Shown here: positions 7,771 to 14,698 of the stretch, piece by piece
Layout: each line of letters begins with the position of its first letter
Numbering within the stretch: the stretch's first letter is position 1
From: Aeromonas piscicola
GTDB lineage: Bacteria > Pseudomonadota > Gammaproteobacteria > Enterobacterales > Aeromonadaceae
Assembly (NCBI RefSeq): GCF_000820005.1
Contig: NZ_CDBL01000052.1
Coordinates: forward strand, 186,001 to 250,000
Length of the DNA: 64,000 nucleotides
Direction of reading: 5' to 3'
The notes under the pieces: generated by a model
What the model was told of the DNA's origin: nothing
What the model saw: only the letters and a program-made list of their open reading frames with translations
Databases searched by the model: none
Translations under genes and position numbers: made by a program

Positions 7771-7853
7771 AGATGGCAGCTCCGCTGTCTTAGGCATTTA
7801 AACCCTTAGACCGGTGGCTTTGCGTCCCGACCTTTCGACCGGTTTGCCCTTTA
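7771..7853 (-). promoter_or_regulatory. Cyclic di-GMP-I riboswitch aptamer (GEMM-I)
   Basis: The minus strand carries the near-invariant core of class I c-di-GMP riboswitches: AGGGCAAACC (to 7841), a P2 stem CCGGTC/GGTCGG capped by GAAA (7833-7836), the signature GGGACGCAAAGCC (7828-7816), a P3 arm GTCTAAGG/CCTAAGAC carrying the tetraloop-receptor sequence CCTAAG, and the closing AGCGGAGCTGCC (7786-7775). Order, spacing and conserved bases follow the published Rfam-type consensus for GEMM-I, exemplified by the Vibrio Vc2 RNA. It lies in the leader of the mini-pilin gene that starts at 7683. Confidence 0.93.
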
Positions 7854-8132
7854 CTCTATGTTTAGATGATAACACCCTACTTTGAGAAATCAATCGGCAT
7901 AAAAAAGCATGAGATATGGGTCACAGATAGCAGGAATAATGAATGCCTGATTTGGGTATATATTGCTGACCTACTGCGGGAATGGAATTGTTGAGTGTCA
8001 ACATAATCGTCATAAAACAGCGCGATAGTGCCCCCTCCCATCAATTGAGCCATGTAGGTATTAATGAGAAGGTTATTCATACCAGGTACGTAACAGCGGC
8101 CATTTACTGCTCATATGCCATAGGCTGTCATT

Positions 8133-8180
8133 ATGATTACCTGATTACCTGATTACCTGATTACCTGATTACCTGATTAC
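8133..8180 (+). repeat. 8-bp tandem repeat (CTGATTAC), six units
   Basis: Five perfect copies of CTGATTAC (8141-8180) preceded by one copy with a single change (ATGATTAC, 8133-8140). Such short perfect arrays expand and contract by slipped-strand mispairing. This one lies between the divergent mini-pilin leader and the fimbrial operon. Confidence 0.9.
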
Positions 8181-8420
8181 CCAGCTACTTGGTGAAGATG
8201 AGAGAGACAATTTGATTGGTCAGAGACGTTTATTTTTATTGGCTGATGTTGTTTTTTTGTTAATTTGGTTTGCAGTGTGAGTTGGTTGTGAAATTCACTA
8301 TTGTTGGTCGAATGACTTGTATGGTGGTTAATTATTTTTCATTGTTTTGAAATGTCATGTATGTTTGTAAGTCCATGATTTTAAAGTGTTTATAAATGAA
8401 TTTATAAAAATCAAAATGTA

Positions 8421-8436
8421 TTTGATGTGCATCAAA
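8421..8436 (+). promoter_or_regulatory. FNR-type binding site
   Basis: TTTGATGTGCATCAAA contains the exact FNR consensus TTGAT-N4-ATCAA (8422-8435), extended by one more matching pair. It lies ~290 bp upstream of the pilin ATG. It points to oxygen-dependent control, but I cannot place the promoter well enough to say whether it activates or represses. Confidence 0.65.
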
Positions 8437-8600
8437 TGTGTCGTTAATTTATCCACCGAGCAAAAGTTGAATTCGGTTTTCTGTGCAGATGACATGGATG
8501 TATGCAGTCGTGCAGATGAGAGGTGGCGGGAACTGCCTCTAATACTGTAAACAGCCTTTGCTTGTTTGATATGCACAGATAATTGCACCAGTGGCCATAT

Positions 8601-8612
8601 CTCATTAATGAG
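8601..8612 (+). promoter_or_regulatory. CTCATTAATGAG palindrome upstream of the pilin gene
   Basis: Perfect 12-bp palindrome. Its first ten bases recur at 9781 before the usher gene, and its ATTAATGAG half recurs at 8060. It is a candidate operator for a locus-specific regulator. Confidence 0.4.
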
Positions 8613-8728
8613 GCGTCGGTCTGCTGACAGTTGCTGAGCAATAATATCGCGGCATCATCGAAAATCATGACTCCAGCTTGATCCAGATGATGCCGCACAA
8701 CAACACACGTTAATGTAGGTATATACGA

Positions 8729-9274
8729 ATGAACGCTAATAAAATCTTGGTTGCTATGGGTGTTGGTTCCATTCTGCTGTGCGGCTCCGCTGTTGCTGCC
8801 GGTGGCGCTGGTTCAGGCAAAGTCACTTTCAACGGTGAAATCATCAATGCTCCTTGCTCCGTTGCTCCCGAGTCTGTTGACCAGGTTGTAGAGATGGGCC
8901 AGATCAGCACCAAAGAGCTGGTCAGTGGCGGTGAGTCCAACTCCAAGCCGTTCAGCATCAAGCTGCTGAACTGCGAAATCTCCGACAAGGAAGATGCCGT
9001 CAAGGTGACCTTCAGTGGTGCCAAAGATCCGGTAGATTCCAGCCTGCTGCTGATCGGTGGTGGTCAAGCTGCCGGCGCTGGCATCAAGATGACTGCTCCA
9101 GGTACTGGCGCAGATATCGTACTGGGTGAACCCACTGCTGCGTTTGGTCTGGTAAACGGTGACAACGAGCTGCCCTTCAGCGCCGTGCTGAAAGGTTATG
9201 CCGATCAGACTGCCAACCCGCTGAAAGCCGGTGCTTTCACTGCAGTGACCAACTTTACTCTCTCCTACGAGTAA
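8729..9274 (+). CDS. Major fimbrial subunit, type 1 pilin family
   Basis: Structural subunit of a chaperone-usher fimbria. The 181-residue precursor has a signal peptide cleaved after SAVAA. The mature chain starts GKVTFNGEIINAPCSV, with the first of the two pilin cysteines, and the second follows in LLNCEIS. It closes with the beta-strand FTAVTNFTLSYE and the penultimate Tyr typical of chaperone-bound pilins. A strong hairpin right after the stop fits higher expression of this first gene than of the rest. It is first in an operon running to 14696; upstream lie an FNR box, a tandem repeat and palindromes. Confidence 0.93.
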   Translation: MNANKILVAMGVGSILLCGSAVAAGGAGSGKVTFNGEIINAPCSVAPESVDQVVEMGQISTKELVSGGESNSKPFSIKLLNCEISDKEDAVKVTFSGAKDPVDSSLLLIGGGQAAGAGIKMTAPGTGADIVLGEPTAAFGLVNGDNELPFSAVLKGYADQTANPLKAGAFTAVTNFTLSYE

Positions 9275-9298
9275 TTGGCTGCCTTAACGTGTGACAAG

Positions 9299-9326
9299 GG
9301 TTGTGGTGGTGCAAGCCACCACAACC
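9299..9326 (+). other. Intercistronic hairpin after the major pilin gene
   Basis: Perfect 11-bp stem GGTTGTGGTGG/CCACCACAACC with loop TGCAAG. No T-tract follows, so it is more likely an RNA-stability or processing element that raises pilin mRNA over downstream mRNA than a full terminator. Confidence 0.65.
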
Positions 9327-9361
9327 TCACACATTCTGTTTCCTCGTATCGAACCTTGATC

Positions 9362-9754
9362 ATGAAAACTTCAATGATGGTGCCGGTAGTGCTGCAGATG
9401 GTGATGATGGCGGGGCCTGTTCTTGCCAATGAGATAACGGATGGCCTGGCTGAATCTGGGTGTACTCTGGATGTTTTACACAGTATCCCTCAGCAAGCCC
9501 AACACCAGGGCACGCTGAAAATCAGCGGGTGTCAGGCTGAAGGCACATCACTGCCTTTTATTGCCATGTCCGTGCGCAGTGCCATGAACGATGAATTGAG
9601 CATCATCAGCAATGGCCAATATTACAAGGTATCCGGCGAACGCTTTATTGTCTCGGATATTGTCAACAGCGATCTGGAATTCAATTTGAAAATAAATGGC
9701 AACCAGCTGTTTATTTCAGATAGAACGGCGCTGTTTGAACTCGATTATATGTAA
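9362..9754 (+). CDS. Small secreted protein of unknown function in the fimbrial operon
   Basis: 130 residues. The signal peptide MKTSMMVPVVLQMVMMAGPVLA is followed by a mature chain of ~108 residues with two cysteines about 28 apart (SGCTLDVL and ISGCQAEG) and a beta-rich C-terminus (ISNGQYYKVSGERF, FNLKINGNQLFISD). It ends FELDYM, not with a pilin-type donor strand. I do not recognise the family. Placement between the major pilin and the usher suggests an assembly, anchoring or length-control role, which is inference. An upstream TTG at 9275 is rejected because it falls in the hairpin region and lacks a signal sequence. Confidence 0.75.
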   Translation: MKTSMMVPVVLQMVMMAGPVLANEITDGLAESGCTLDVLHSIPQQAQHQGTLKISGCQAEGTSLPFIAMSVRSAMNDELSIISNGQYYKVSGERFIVSDIVNSDLEFNLKINGNQLFISDRTALFELDYM

Positions 9755-9770
9755 GCAAGTTCATTGCTTA
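9752..9770 (+). other. Hairpin covering the stop codon of the secreted orphan
   Basis: TAAGCAA-GTTCA-TTGCTTA is a perfect 7-bp inverted repeat whose first arm contains the stop codon. It is a second intercistronic stem-loop in the fimbrial operon. Confidence 0.45.
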
Positions 9771-9780
9771 GTGTAGATAC

Positions 9781-9794
9781 CTCATTAATGTGAG
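9781..9794 (+). promoter_or_regulatory. CTCATTAATGTGAG motif before the usher gene
   Basis: Shares its first ten bases with the palindrome at 8601-8612 and is itself an imperfect palindrome, 29 bp before the usher ATG. It may mark an internal promoter or operator. Confidence 0.35.
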
Positions 9795-9822
9795 ACCGTT
9801 ATGCCATCCCTAGAGTAAATTT

Positions 9823-12357
9823 ATGAGCGTTTCAACATCAAACTCTGCAAGAAAAAAACATTATTCAAAGATGGCTTTTATGTTATGCGTGCCCGGCCTG
9901 ATGGCGGTGGCAAACCACGCATGGGCAGAAACGGAGTTTAATATTGACGCGCTCGATCTGGACGAACGGACCAAGATCGACCTCTCCCAGTTTGCCGATG
10001 AAGGCTACATTCTGCCCGGTGACTACTACCTCGAGATCGAGGTCAACAAGAACAAGCTGCCCCTGCAGAAGATCCCTTTCTACGAGACCGATGGCGGCAA
10101 GGGCAAAGGCGGGGTTGCCTGTCTGCCGCAAGAGGTGATCCCCAAGCTGGCGCTGACCGATGAGGCCATGGCCAAGATAGATACCTGGCACGATGGCCAG
10201 TGTGCCAACCTGCTGGCGCTGGACGGGGTCGTGATCTCGAACGACATCGGCAATGGCCTGCTCAGGATTGCCGTGCCCCAGGCGTGGATGAAATACAGCG
10301 ACCCCAACTGGATTCCACCTGAGCAGTGGGACGTGGGTATTACCGGTCTGATGCTGGATTACAACATCAACGCCCAGGTCAATGAAGGGAGTGACTACTC
10401 CAATAGCAATATCAGCAGCTATGGCACCCTGGGGGCCAACTATGGCGCCTGGCGCCTGCGTGGTGACTATCAGGCCAGCTCTTATTGGGGTGATGATGAG
10501 CGGTCGTCAGCCGAGCTGAATCGTATCTATGCCTATCGCCCCTTGACCGACATGGCGGCCAAGCTGACGGTCGGCGAGCAGCAGCTCAACTCCCAGCTGA
10601 TCGACGGCTTTCGCTACACGGGCGTGAATCTGGCCAATGACGAGCGCATGTTGCCGCCGAGCCTGCAGGGTTATGCGCCCGAGGTGAGCGGCATCGCCAA
10701 GACCAATGCCAAGGTCACCATTTCCCAGTCCGGCCGCATCATCTATGAGACCAACGTGCCAGCCGGCCCGTTTCGTATTCAGGGGCTGGACAGCTCGGTG
10801 CGCGGTCGTCTCGACGTACGGGTGGAGGAGCAGGATGGCAGCGTCAGCTCGTTCCAGGTAGACACAGCGACCGTCCCCTACCTGACTCGCCCCGGCTACG
10901 TCAGATACAATCTGGCCGTCGGTGCTCCCTCCGAGCTGGGGGATTCCGCCCACGACGTGCATGGCCCGGCGTTTGTCACCGGCGATTTCTCCTGGGGGGT
11001 GGCGAACTCCTGGTCACTTTACGGTGGCAGCCTGGTCGCTGGCGAATATAACTCCATGGGCCTGGGGATTGGTCGCGACCTTTATGCATTCGGCGCCATC
11101 TCTGCCGACCTGACCCAATCCATTTCGAAATTGCCGGGCCTGTCGACCAAGATTGGCCAGTCGGTACGCGTGAACTACGCCAAGCAGTTCGATGAATACA
11201 ACAGCTCGATCACCTTCGCGGGTTATCGCTTCTCCCAGCATAACTTCATGACCATGTCGCAATTCTTGAGCAACAAGGATCGGCTGGAGAACAACAATAC
11301 GACCTCGAGCGATGACTACAACACCTGGGGTGACAAGGAGCTATATACCATCACTGCCAACAAGACCTTCTGGGCGGATGATGCGGCCAAAGCTCTGACA
11401 ATCTATCTGGACTACACCCACAGAACGTACTGGGATCACGAGGCAGAGGATCGCTACGGCCTCTCCATCAACAAGAACGTGAGCATCGGCAGCTTCAAGG
11501 ATATCTCCGTCTATGTATCAGCCTACAAGACCAAGACCGAGAACTACGAGGATGACAAGAGCGTCATGTTGACCCTGAGCATGCCGATCGGGGACAGGAA
11601 GAGCGCGGGATACAGCGTGCAGTCCTCTAATGGCAAGGTAACCCATCTGGCTACCTATCAGGATTACAGTCGGCCGGATGATACCTATCAGCTGGGGGCG
11701 GGCGTGCAGAGCAATGGCCACGCCGTGGCGCGTGGCTACTATAACCACAACGGAGATGTAGGTGCCGTCAGCCTCAACGCCTACAGCGTGCAGAGCGAGT
11801 ACACCTCGGTCGGAGCCAGCCTGCGCGGCGGTCTGACGGCGACCGAGCATGGGGCGGCGCTGCACCAGGCAACCCGACGCGGTGGCACCCGCATGATGGT
11901 GGACACCGACAAGACCTCCGGCGTCTCTTTCAACAACGGCCGCGCCGTGACCAACCGTTTTGGCGTCGCTGTGATCAGTGACATGACCGACTATCGCAAG
12001 AGCGACACCCGGATAGACGTGGATCAGCTGGGCGATGACATAGATGCCATGAATGCCATCAAGCAGGGGACCCTGACCGAGGGTGCAATTGGATATAATG
12101 CCTTCGAAATGGCCGAAGGGTTCAAGTTGCTGGCCAATGTCAAACTGCCCGATGGCTCAGTTCCGCCGTTTGGCGCCACAGTCGTCAAGGATTCCGGTCG
12201 GGTGCTCTCGGTGGTGGATGAGGATGGCCTGGTCTATCTGACCGGGGTGAAACCGAATGAAGCGTTTGAACTGTCCTGGGGCGGGGCTCGCCAGTGCAAG
12301 ATAGTGGCGCCGCAACAAGTAACCGATCTGTCGATGAAGACTCTCACTTGCAAGTAA
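9823..12357 (+). CDS. Outer-membrane fimbrial usher (FimD/PapC family)
   Basis: 844 residues, the family's normal size. It forms the outer-membrane pore that receives chaperone-subunit complexes and polymerises the pilus. The signal peptide ends NHAWAETEF. The N-terminal domain (EFNIDALDL onward) binds chaperone complexes. Usher features include DYNINAQVNEG, GDYQASSYW, the plug region (IRYETNVPAG-like IIYETNVPAGPFRIQGL) and a C-terminal domain ending with Cys residues (GARQCKIVAPQQ, MKTLTCK). It is followed 10 bp later by the chaperone gene. The GC level is normal for the chromosome, unlike the adhesin downstream. Confidence 0.97.
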   Translation: MSVSTSNSARKKHYSKMAFMLCVPGLMAVANHAWAETEFNIDALDLDERTKIDLSQFADEGYILPGDYYLEIEVNKNKLPLQKIPFYETDGGKGKGGVACLPQEVIPKLALTDEAMAKIDTWHDGQCANLLALDGVVISNDIGNGLLRIAVPQAWMKYSDPNWIPPEQWDVGITGLMLDYNINAQVNEGSDYSNSNISSYGTLGANYGAWRLRGDYQASSYWGDDERSSAELNRIYAYRPLTDMAAKLTVGEQQLNSQLIDGFRYTGVNLANDERMLPPSLQGYAPEVSGIAKTNAKVTISQSGRIIYETNVPAGPFRIQGLDSSVRGRLDVRVEEQDGSVSSFQVDTATVPYLTRPGYVRYNLAVGAPSELGDSAHDVHGPAFVTGDFSWGVANSWSLYGGSLVAGEYNSMGLGIGRDLYAFGAISADLTQSISKLPGLSTKIGQSVRVNYAKQFDEYNSSITFAGYRFSQHNFMTMSQFLSNKDRLENNNTTSSDDYNTWGDKELYTITANKTFWADDAAKALTIYLDYTHRTYWDHEAEDRYGLSINKNVSIGSFKDISVYVSAYKTKTENYEDDKSVMLTLSMPIGDRKSAGYSVQSSNGKVTHLATYQDYSRPDDTYQLGAGVQSNGHAVARGYYNHNGDVGAVSLNAYSVQSEYTSVGASLRGGLTATEHGAALHQATRRGGTRMMVDTDKTSGVSFNNGRAVTNRFGVAVISDMTDYRKSDTRIDVDQLGDDIDAMNAIKQGTLTEGAIGYNAFEMAEGFKLLANVKLPDGSVPPFGATVVKDSGRVLSVVDEDGLVYLTGVKPNEAFELSWGGARQCKIVAPQQVTDLSMKTLTCK

Positions 12358-12367
12358 TGGGATACCG

Positions 12368-13099
12368 ATGAAAAAGCTGCTCTCTTATACCTGTCTGGCC
12401 GTGCTGGGCATGACCTCGCTCAACGTCAGTGCTGCCATAGTGCTGGATCGTACCCGTGTTGTGTATCCCGGCGGTGCCAAATCCATCAGCCTCAACATCA
12501 AGAACGAGAACCAGAAGCTGCCCTACCTGGCGCAGGCCTGGATTGAAGACACCCAGGGCCAGAAGATATCTTCTCCCTTCGTGATATTGCCGCCGGTACA
12601 ACGGGTGGATGCCAATCAGAAGTCGATCGTCAGGATCGCCAGCGTGCCCGCCATTGATGCGCTGCCCAAGGATCGTGAATCCATCTACTACTTCAACCTG
12701 CGCGAGATCCCGCCCAAGAGCGAGAAGAGCAACGTGATGCAGATTGCCGTGCAGTCCAAGATCAAGTTGTTCTACCGCCCCGAGGCCATCATCCCGGAGC
12801 GCGGCGCCGTCTGGCAGGATCAGGTGTTGATCACCAAGCAGGGCACGACCCTGAAGGTCAACAACCCGACCCCTTACTACATCACCTACGTGGGCCTCGG
12901 CCATCCGCAGGGCAAGGAGCGGACCACCATCAAGGGTTTCTCCGCCTTTATGGTTGAACCCAAGTCAGAGCAGACGGTCACCATCCCGGAAGCGTTGGGC
13001 AACCAATTTGTGATCAGCTACGTCAATGACTACGGCGGATATATGGATATCAAATACCAGTGCGCAGGCAATGCCTGTAAAGCCATCAAGAGCGAGTAA
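12368..13099 (+). CDS. Periplasmic fimbrial chaperone (FimC/PapD family)
   Basis: 243 residues with a signal peptide ending NVSAA. Two immunoglobulin-like domains: LDRTRVVYPGGAKSISLNIKN opens domain 1, and the G1-strand segment VDANQKSIVRIA plus ESIYYFNLREIPP are classic PapD-family signatures. The Arg of TRVVYPG and the Lys of IKLFYRP are at the places where the chaperone anchors subunit C-termini. It donates a strand to each subunit and delivers it to the usher encoded just upstream. Confidence 0.97.
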   Translation: MKKLLSYTCLAVLGMTSLNVSAAIVLDRTRVVYPGGAKSISLNIKNENQKLPYLAQAWIEDTQGQKISSPFVILPPVQRVDANQKSIVRIASVPAIDALPKDRESIYYFNLREIPPKSEKSNVMQIAVQSKIKLFYRPEAIIPERGAVWQDQVLITKQGTTLKVNNPTPYYITYVGLGHPQGKERTTIKGFSAFMVEPKSEQTVTIPEALGNQFVISYVNDYGGYMDIKYQCAGNACKAIKSE

Positions 13100-13104
13100 G
13101 GCCT

Positions 13105-14133
13105 ATGCTACGTTCCATCTTCTGTTCAAGCCTTATGCTGTTTGCAGGAACGGTATTGGCAAATGGCTATGTGACGCCCAACCCAACCCATGATTACTAT
13201 ATATCGTTGGACAAGGCTGATATTCAAAACAAACCTGGTTTTACTACCAAGGCATTTGAGTGGAACTTGGGTGGGCAATATTCAGGTATCGTTACCTGCC
13301 CGGATAGAAGCATTCCACAATCACCTGTGTACTATAAGTCAACTATGACGGATGGCTTGCCTCAAGCTGGTGATGGTTTTGTAAAACTAAATGACTTTCT
13401 GGATATGAAGGTCGAAATTTGGATAGCCGGTTGGAAGAAAAAATTTGTTACAGCCCCATTTCCGAATGAAAGTAACGATTACCCAAATTACTCTTGTACT
13501 AAGGGGAAAGAGACAAGAATAAGTAATTTCGAAAGTGGTAGCCGCGGGCGAGTAACCTTCCGTGTAAGAAAACAAATAATTAACGGCGTACAAATATCAG
13601 ATCGTCAAGTGGTAGAGATGTATGGCCGCTTAGGGTCTACCACTACAGATTTCAATAATTTGCCAATGTCTCGAATTACGATTACATCTGCAATTTTATA
13701 TGTGCCAGAAGAGTGCGTGATTAATGGTGGGCAGACTATTGAAGTAGAGTTTGGTGATTTGCCGGGCTCGGGATTGGATGGGAATAATTTTGAAAAGACG
13801 GTCCCTCTGACATTTCAATGCCGTGGTGGTGTTTTCGAAGGGGATGCCTTGAAGATCAATCTTGGTATTTCTGGAAAACCGACCTCTTTCAGTCAAGACT
13901 ATCTGCGGACAACCCGGGATGGCTATCAAGGTGGAAATGTCATTTCCGATTTGGGGATCAAGTTCAAGCAGTTGGATGGTTCTCAGCTGCATTTGAATAC
14001 GTTTTATCCGGTTTCCATGCAGGGAAATATTGGTGACTGGGGCTTTATTGCCGCGCCGGTAACACTAGCAGGTGCGGATATCCCAGCAGGTGACTTTTAT
14101 GCTACTGCTACTATTGTTGCCGAGTTCCAATGA
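13105..14133 (+). CDS. Two-domain fimbrial tip adhesin
   Basis: 342 residues with a signal peptide ending TVLANGYV. Residues ~20-195 form a receptor-binding domain that I cannot assign to a known lectin; it has cysteines in IVTCPDRS and NYSCTKGKE. Residues ~200-342 form a pilin domain starting VPEECVINGGQTIEVEFGDLPGSG with a second Cys in LTFQCRGG and ending IPAGDFYATATIVAEFQ. This lectin-plus-pilin layout is that of FimH/MrkD-type adhesins. The N-terminal half is noticeably AT-richer than its neighbours, as expected for an exchanged, diversifying adhesin. Its stop overlaps the next start (ATGA). Confidence 0.85.
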   Translation: MLRSIFCSSLMLFAGTVLANGYVTPNPTHDYYISLDKADIQNKPGFTTKAFEWNLGGQYSGIVTCPDRSIPQSPVYYKSTMTDGLPQAGDGFVKLNDFLDMKVEIWIAGWKKKFVTAPFPNESNDYPNYSCTKGKETRISNFESGSRGRVTFRVRKQIINGVQISDRQVVEMYGRLGSTTTDFNNLPMSRITITSAILYVPEECVINGGQTIEVEFGDLPGSGLDGNNFEKTVPLTFQCRGGVFEGDALKINLGISGKPTSFSQDYLRTTRDGYQGGNVISDLGIKFKQLDGSQLHLNTFYPVSMQGNIGDWGFIAAPVTLAGADIPAGDFYATATIVAEFQ

Positions 14134-14696
14134 GGAGTTGTTTTATGCTACGGACATTGTGGATAGGCTTGGCGCTGTGCCCGTTGTTGGCGGTAACGGC
14201 AGCTCCCCGTGCCAGCAATGACCTGGAATTGCTTGGCAATACGGTCCATCTCCATGGCCGGATCATCGACCAGCCCTGTGTGGTTGCCCCTGAATCCCTT
14301 GAGCAGGAGGTCGAGATGGGGGTGGTCGATGTCAGGGAACTCTATGCCAACGGGGCTGGGGCTCAGGTGCCCTTTGTCATCCGCCTGACCAACTGCAAGC
14401 CGGGTATATTCCGCATGGCCAAGGTGACCTTTACCGGTGCACAGGATGCCCAGCTCAGCGGCGGCCTGGCATTTTCGGCAGGCTCCGCCAAGGGCGCCGG
14501 CATCCGCCTGTATGACGTGACCCAGTCCCCCTTGACGCTGGGAACGCCCTCCCGTGGTTATCTGCTGGGTGGCACGACGGAGAATGAACTACAATTCTCT
14601 GCCCGGGTGGAAGGGTACCCGGCAGCCTTGGCTGCCAAGAATATCCAGCCCGGTGACTATACAGCCGTGGCCAACTTCATCGTCTCCTATGAATAA
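14130..14696 (+). CDS. Second type 1 family pilin (minor subunit)
   Basis: 188 residues. Signal peptide ends AVTAAPRA. The body reads VHLHGRIIDQPCVVAPESLEQEVEMGVVDVRELYANG, closely parallel to the major pilin (INAPCSVAPESVDQVVEMG), with the second Cys in LTNCKPG and the end YTAVANFIVSYE. It therefore looks like a paralogue of the first gene, probably a minor, adaptor or termination subunit. It overlaps the adhesin stop by 4 bp and is the last gene of the operon. Confidence 0.92.
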   Translation: MRSCFMLRTLWIGLALCPLLAVTAAPRASNDLELLGNTVHLHGRIIDQPCVVAPESLEQEVEMGVVDVRELYANGAGAQVPFVIRLTNCKPGIFRMAKVTFTGAQDAQLSGGLAFSAGSAKGAGIRLYDVTQSPLTLGTPSRGYLLGGTTENELQFSARVEGYPAALAAKNIQPGDYTAVANFIVSYE

Positions 14697-14698
14697 CC

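Larger units (their letters stand above)
7878..8728. other. AT-rich intergenic control region of the fimbrial locus
   Basis: About 850 bp separate the riboswitch leader from the pilin gene. Composition turns strongly AT-rich, especially 8200-8460. I find no convincing gene: the short open frames lack ribosome-binding sites and protein-like composition. It holds an ATTAATGAG site (8060-8068), the octamer array (8133-8180), a GTGAAATTCAC palindrome (8289-8299), the FNR box (8421-8436) and the CTCATTAATGAG palindrome (8601-8612). AT-rich promoters of this kind are often silenced by H-NS. Confidence 0.6.

Noticed and set aside
7877-8080. 67-codon minus-strand frame in the fimbrial control region
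   Set aside because: No ribosome-binding site, AT-driven composition and no recognisable protein features; it lies upstream of the riboswitch and is better read as non-coding.
8355-8698. Two short minus-strand frames upstream of the major pilin
   Set aside because: They overlap each other and the FNR box and palindrome, lack start signals, and read like chance frames in AT-rich DNA.
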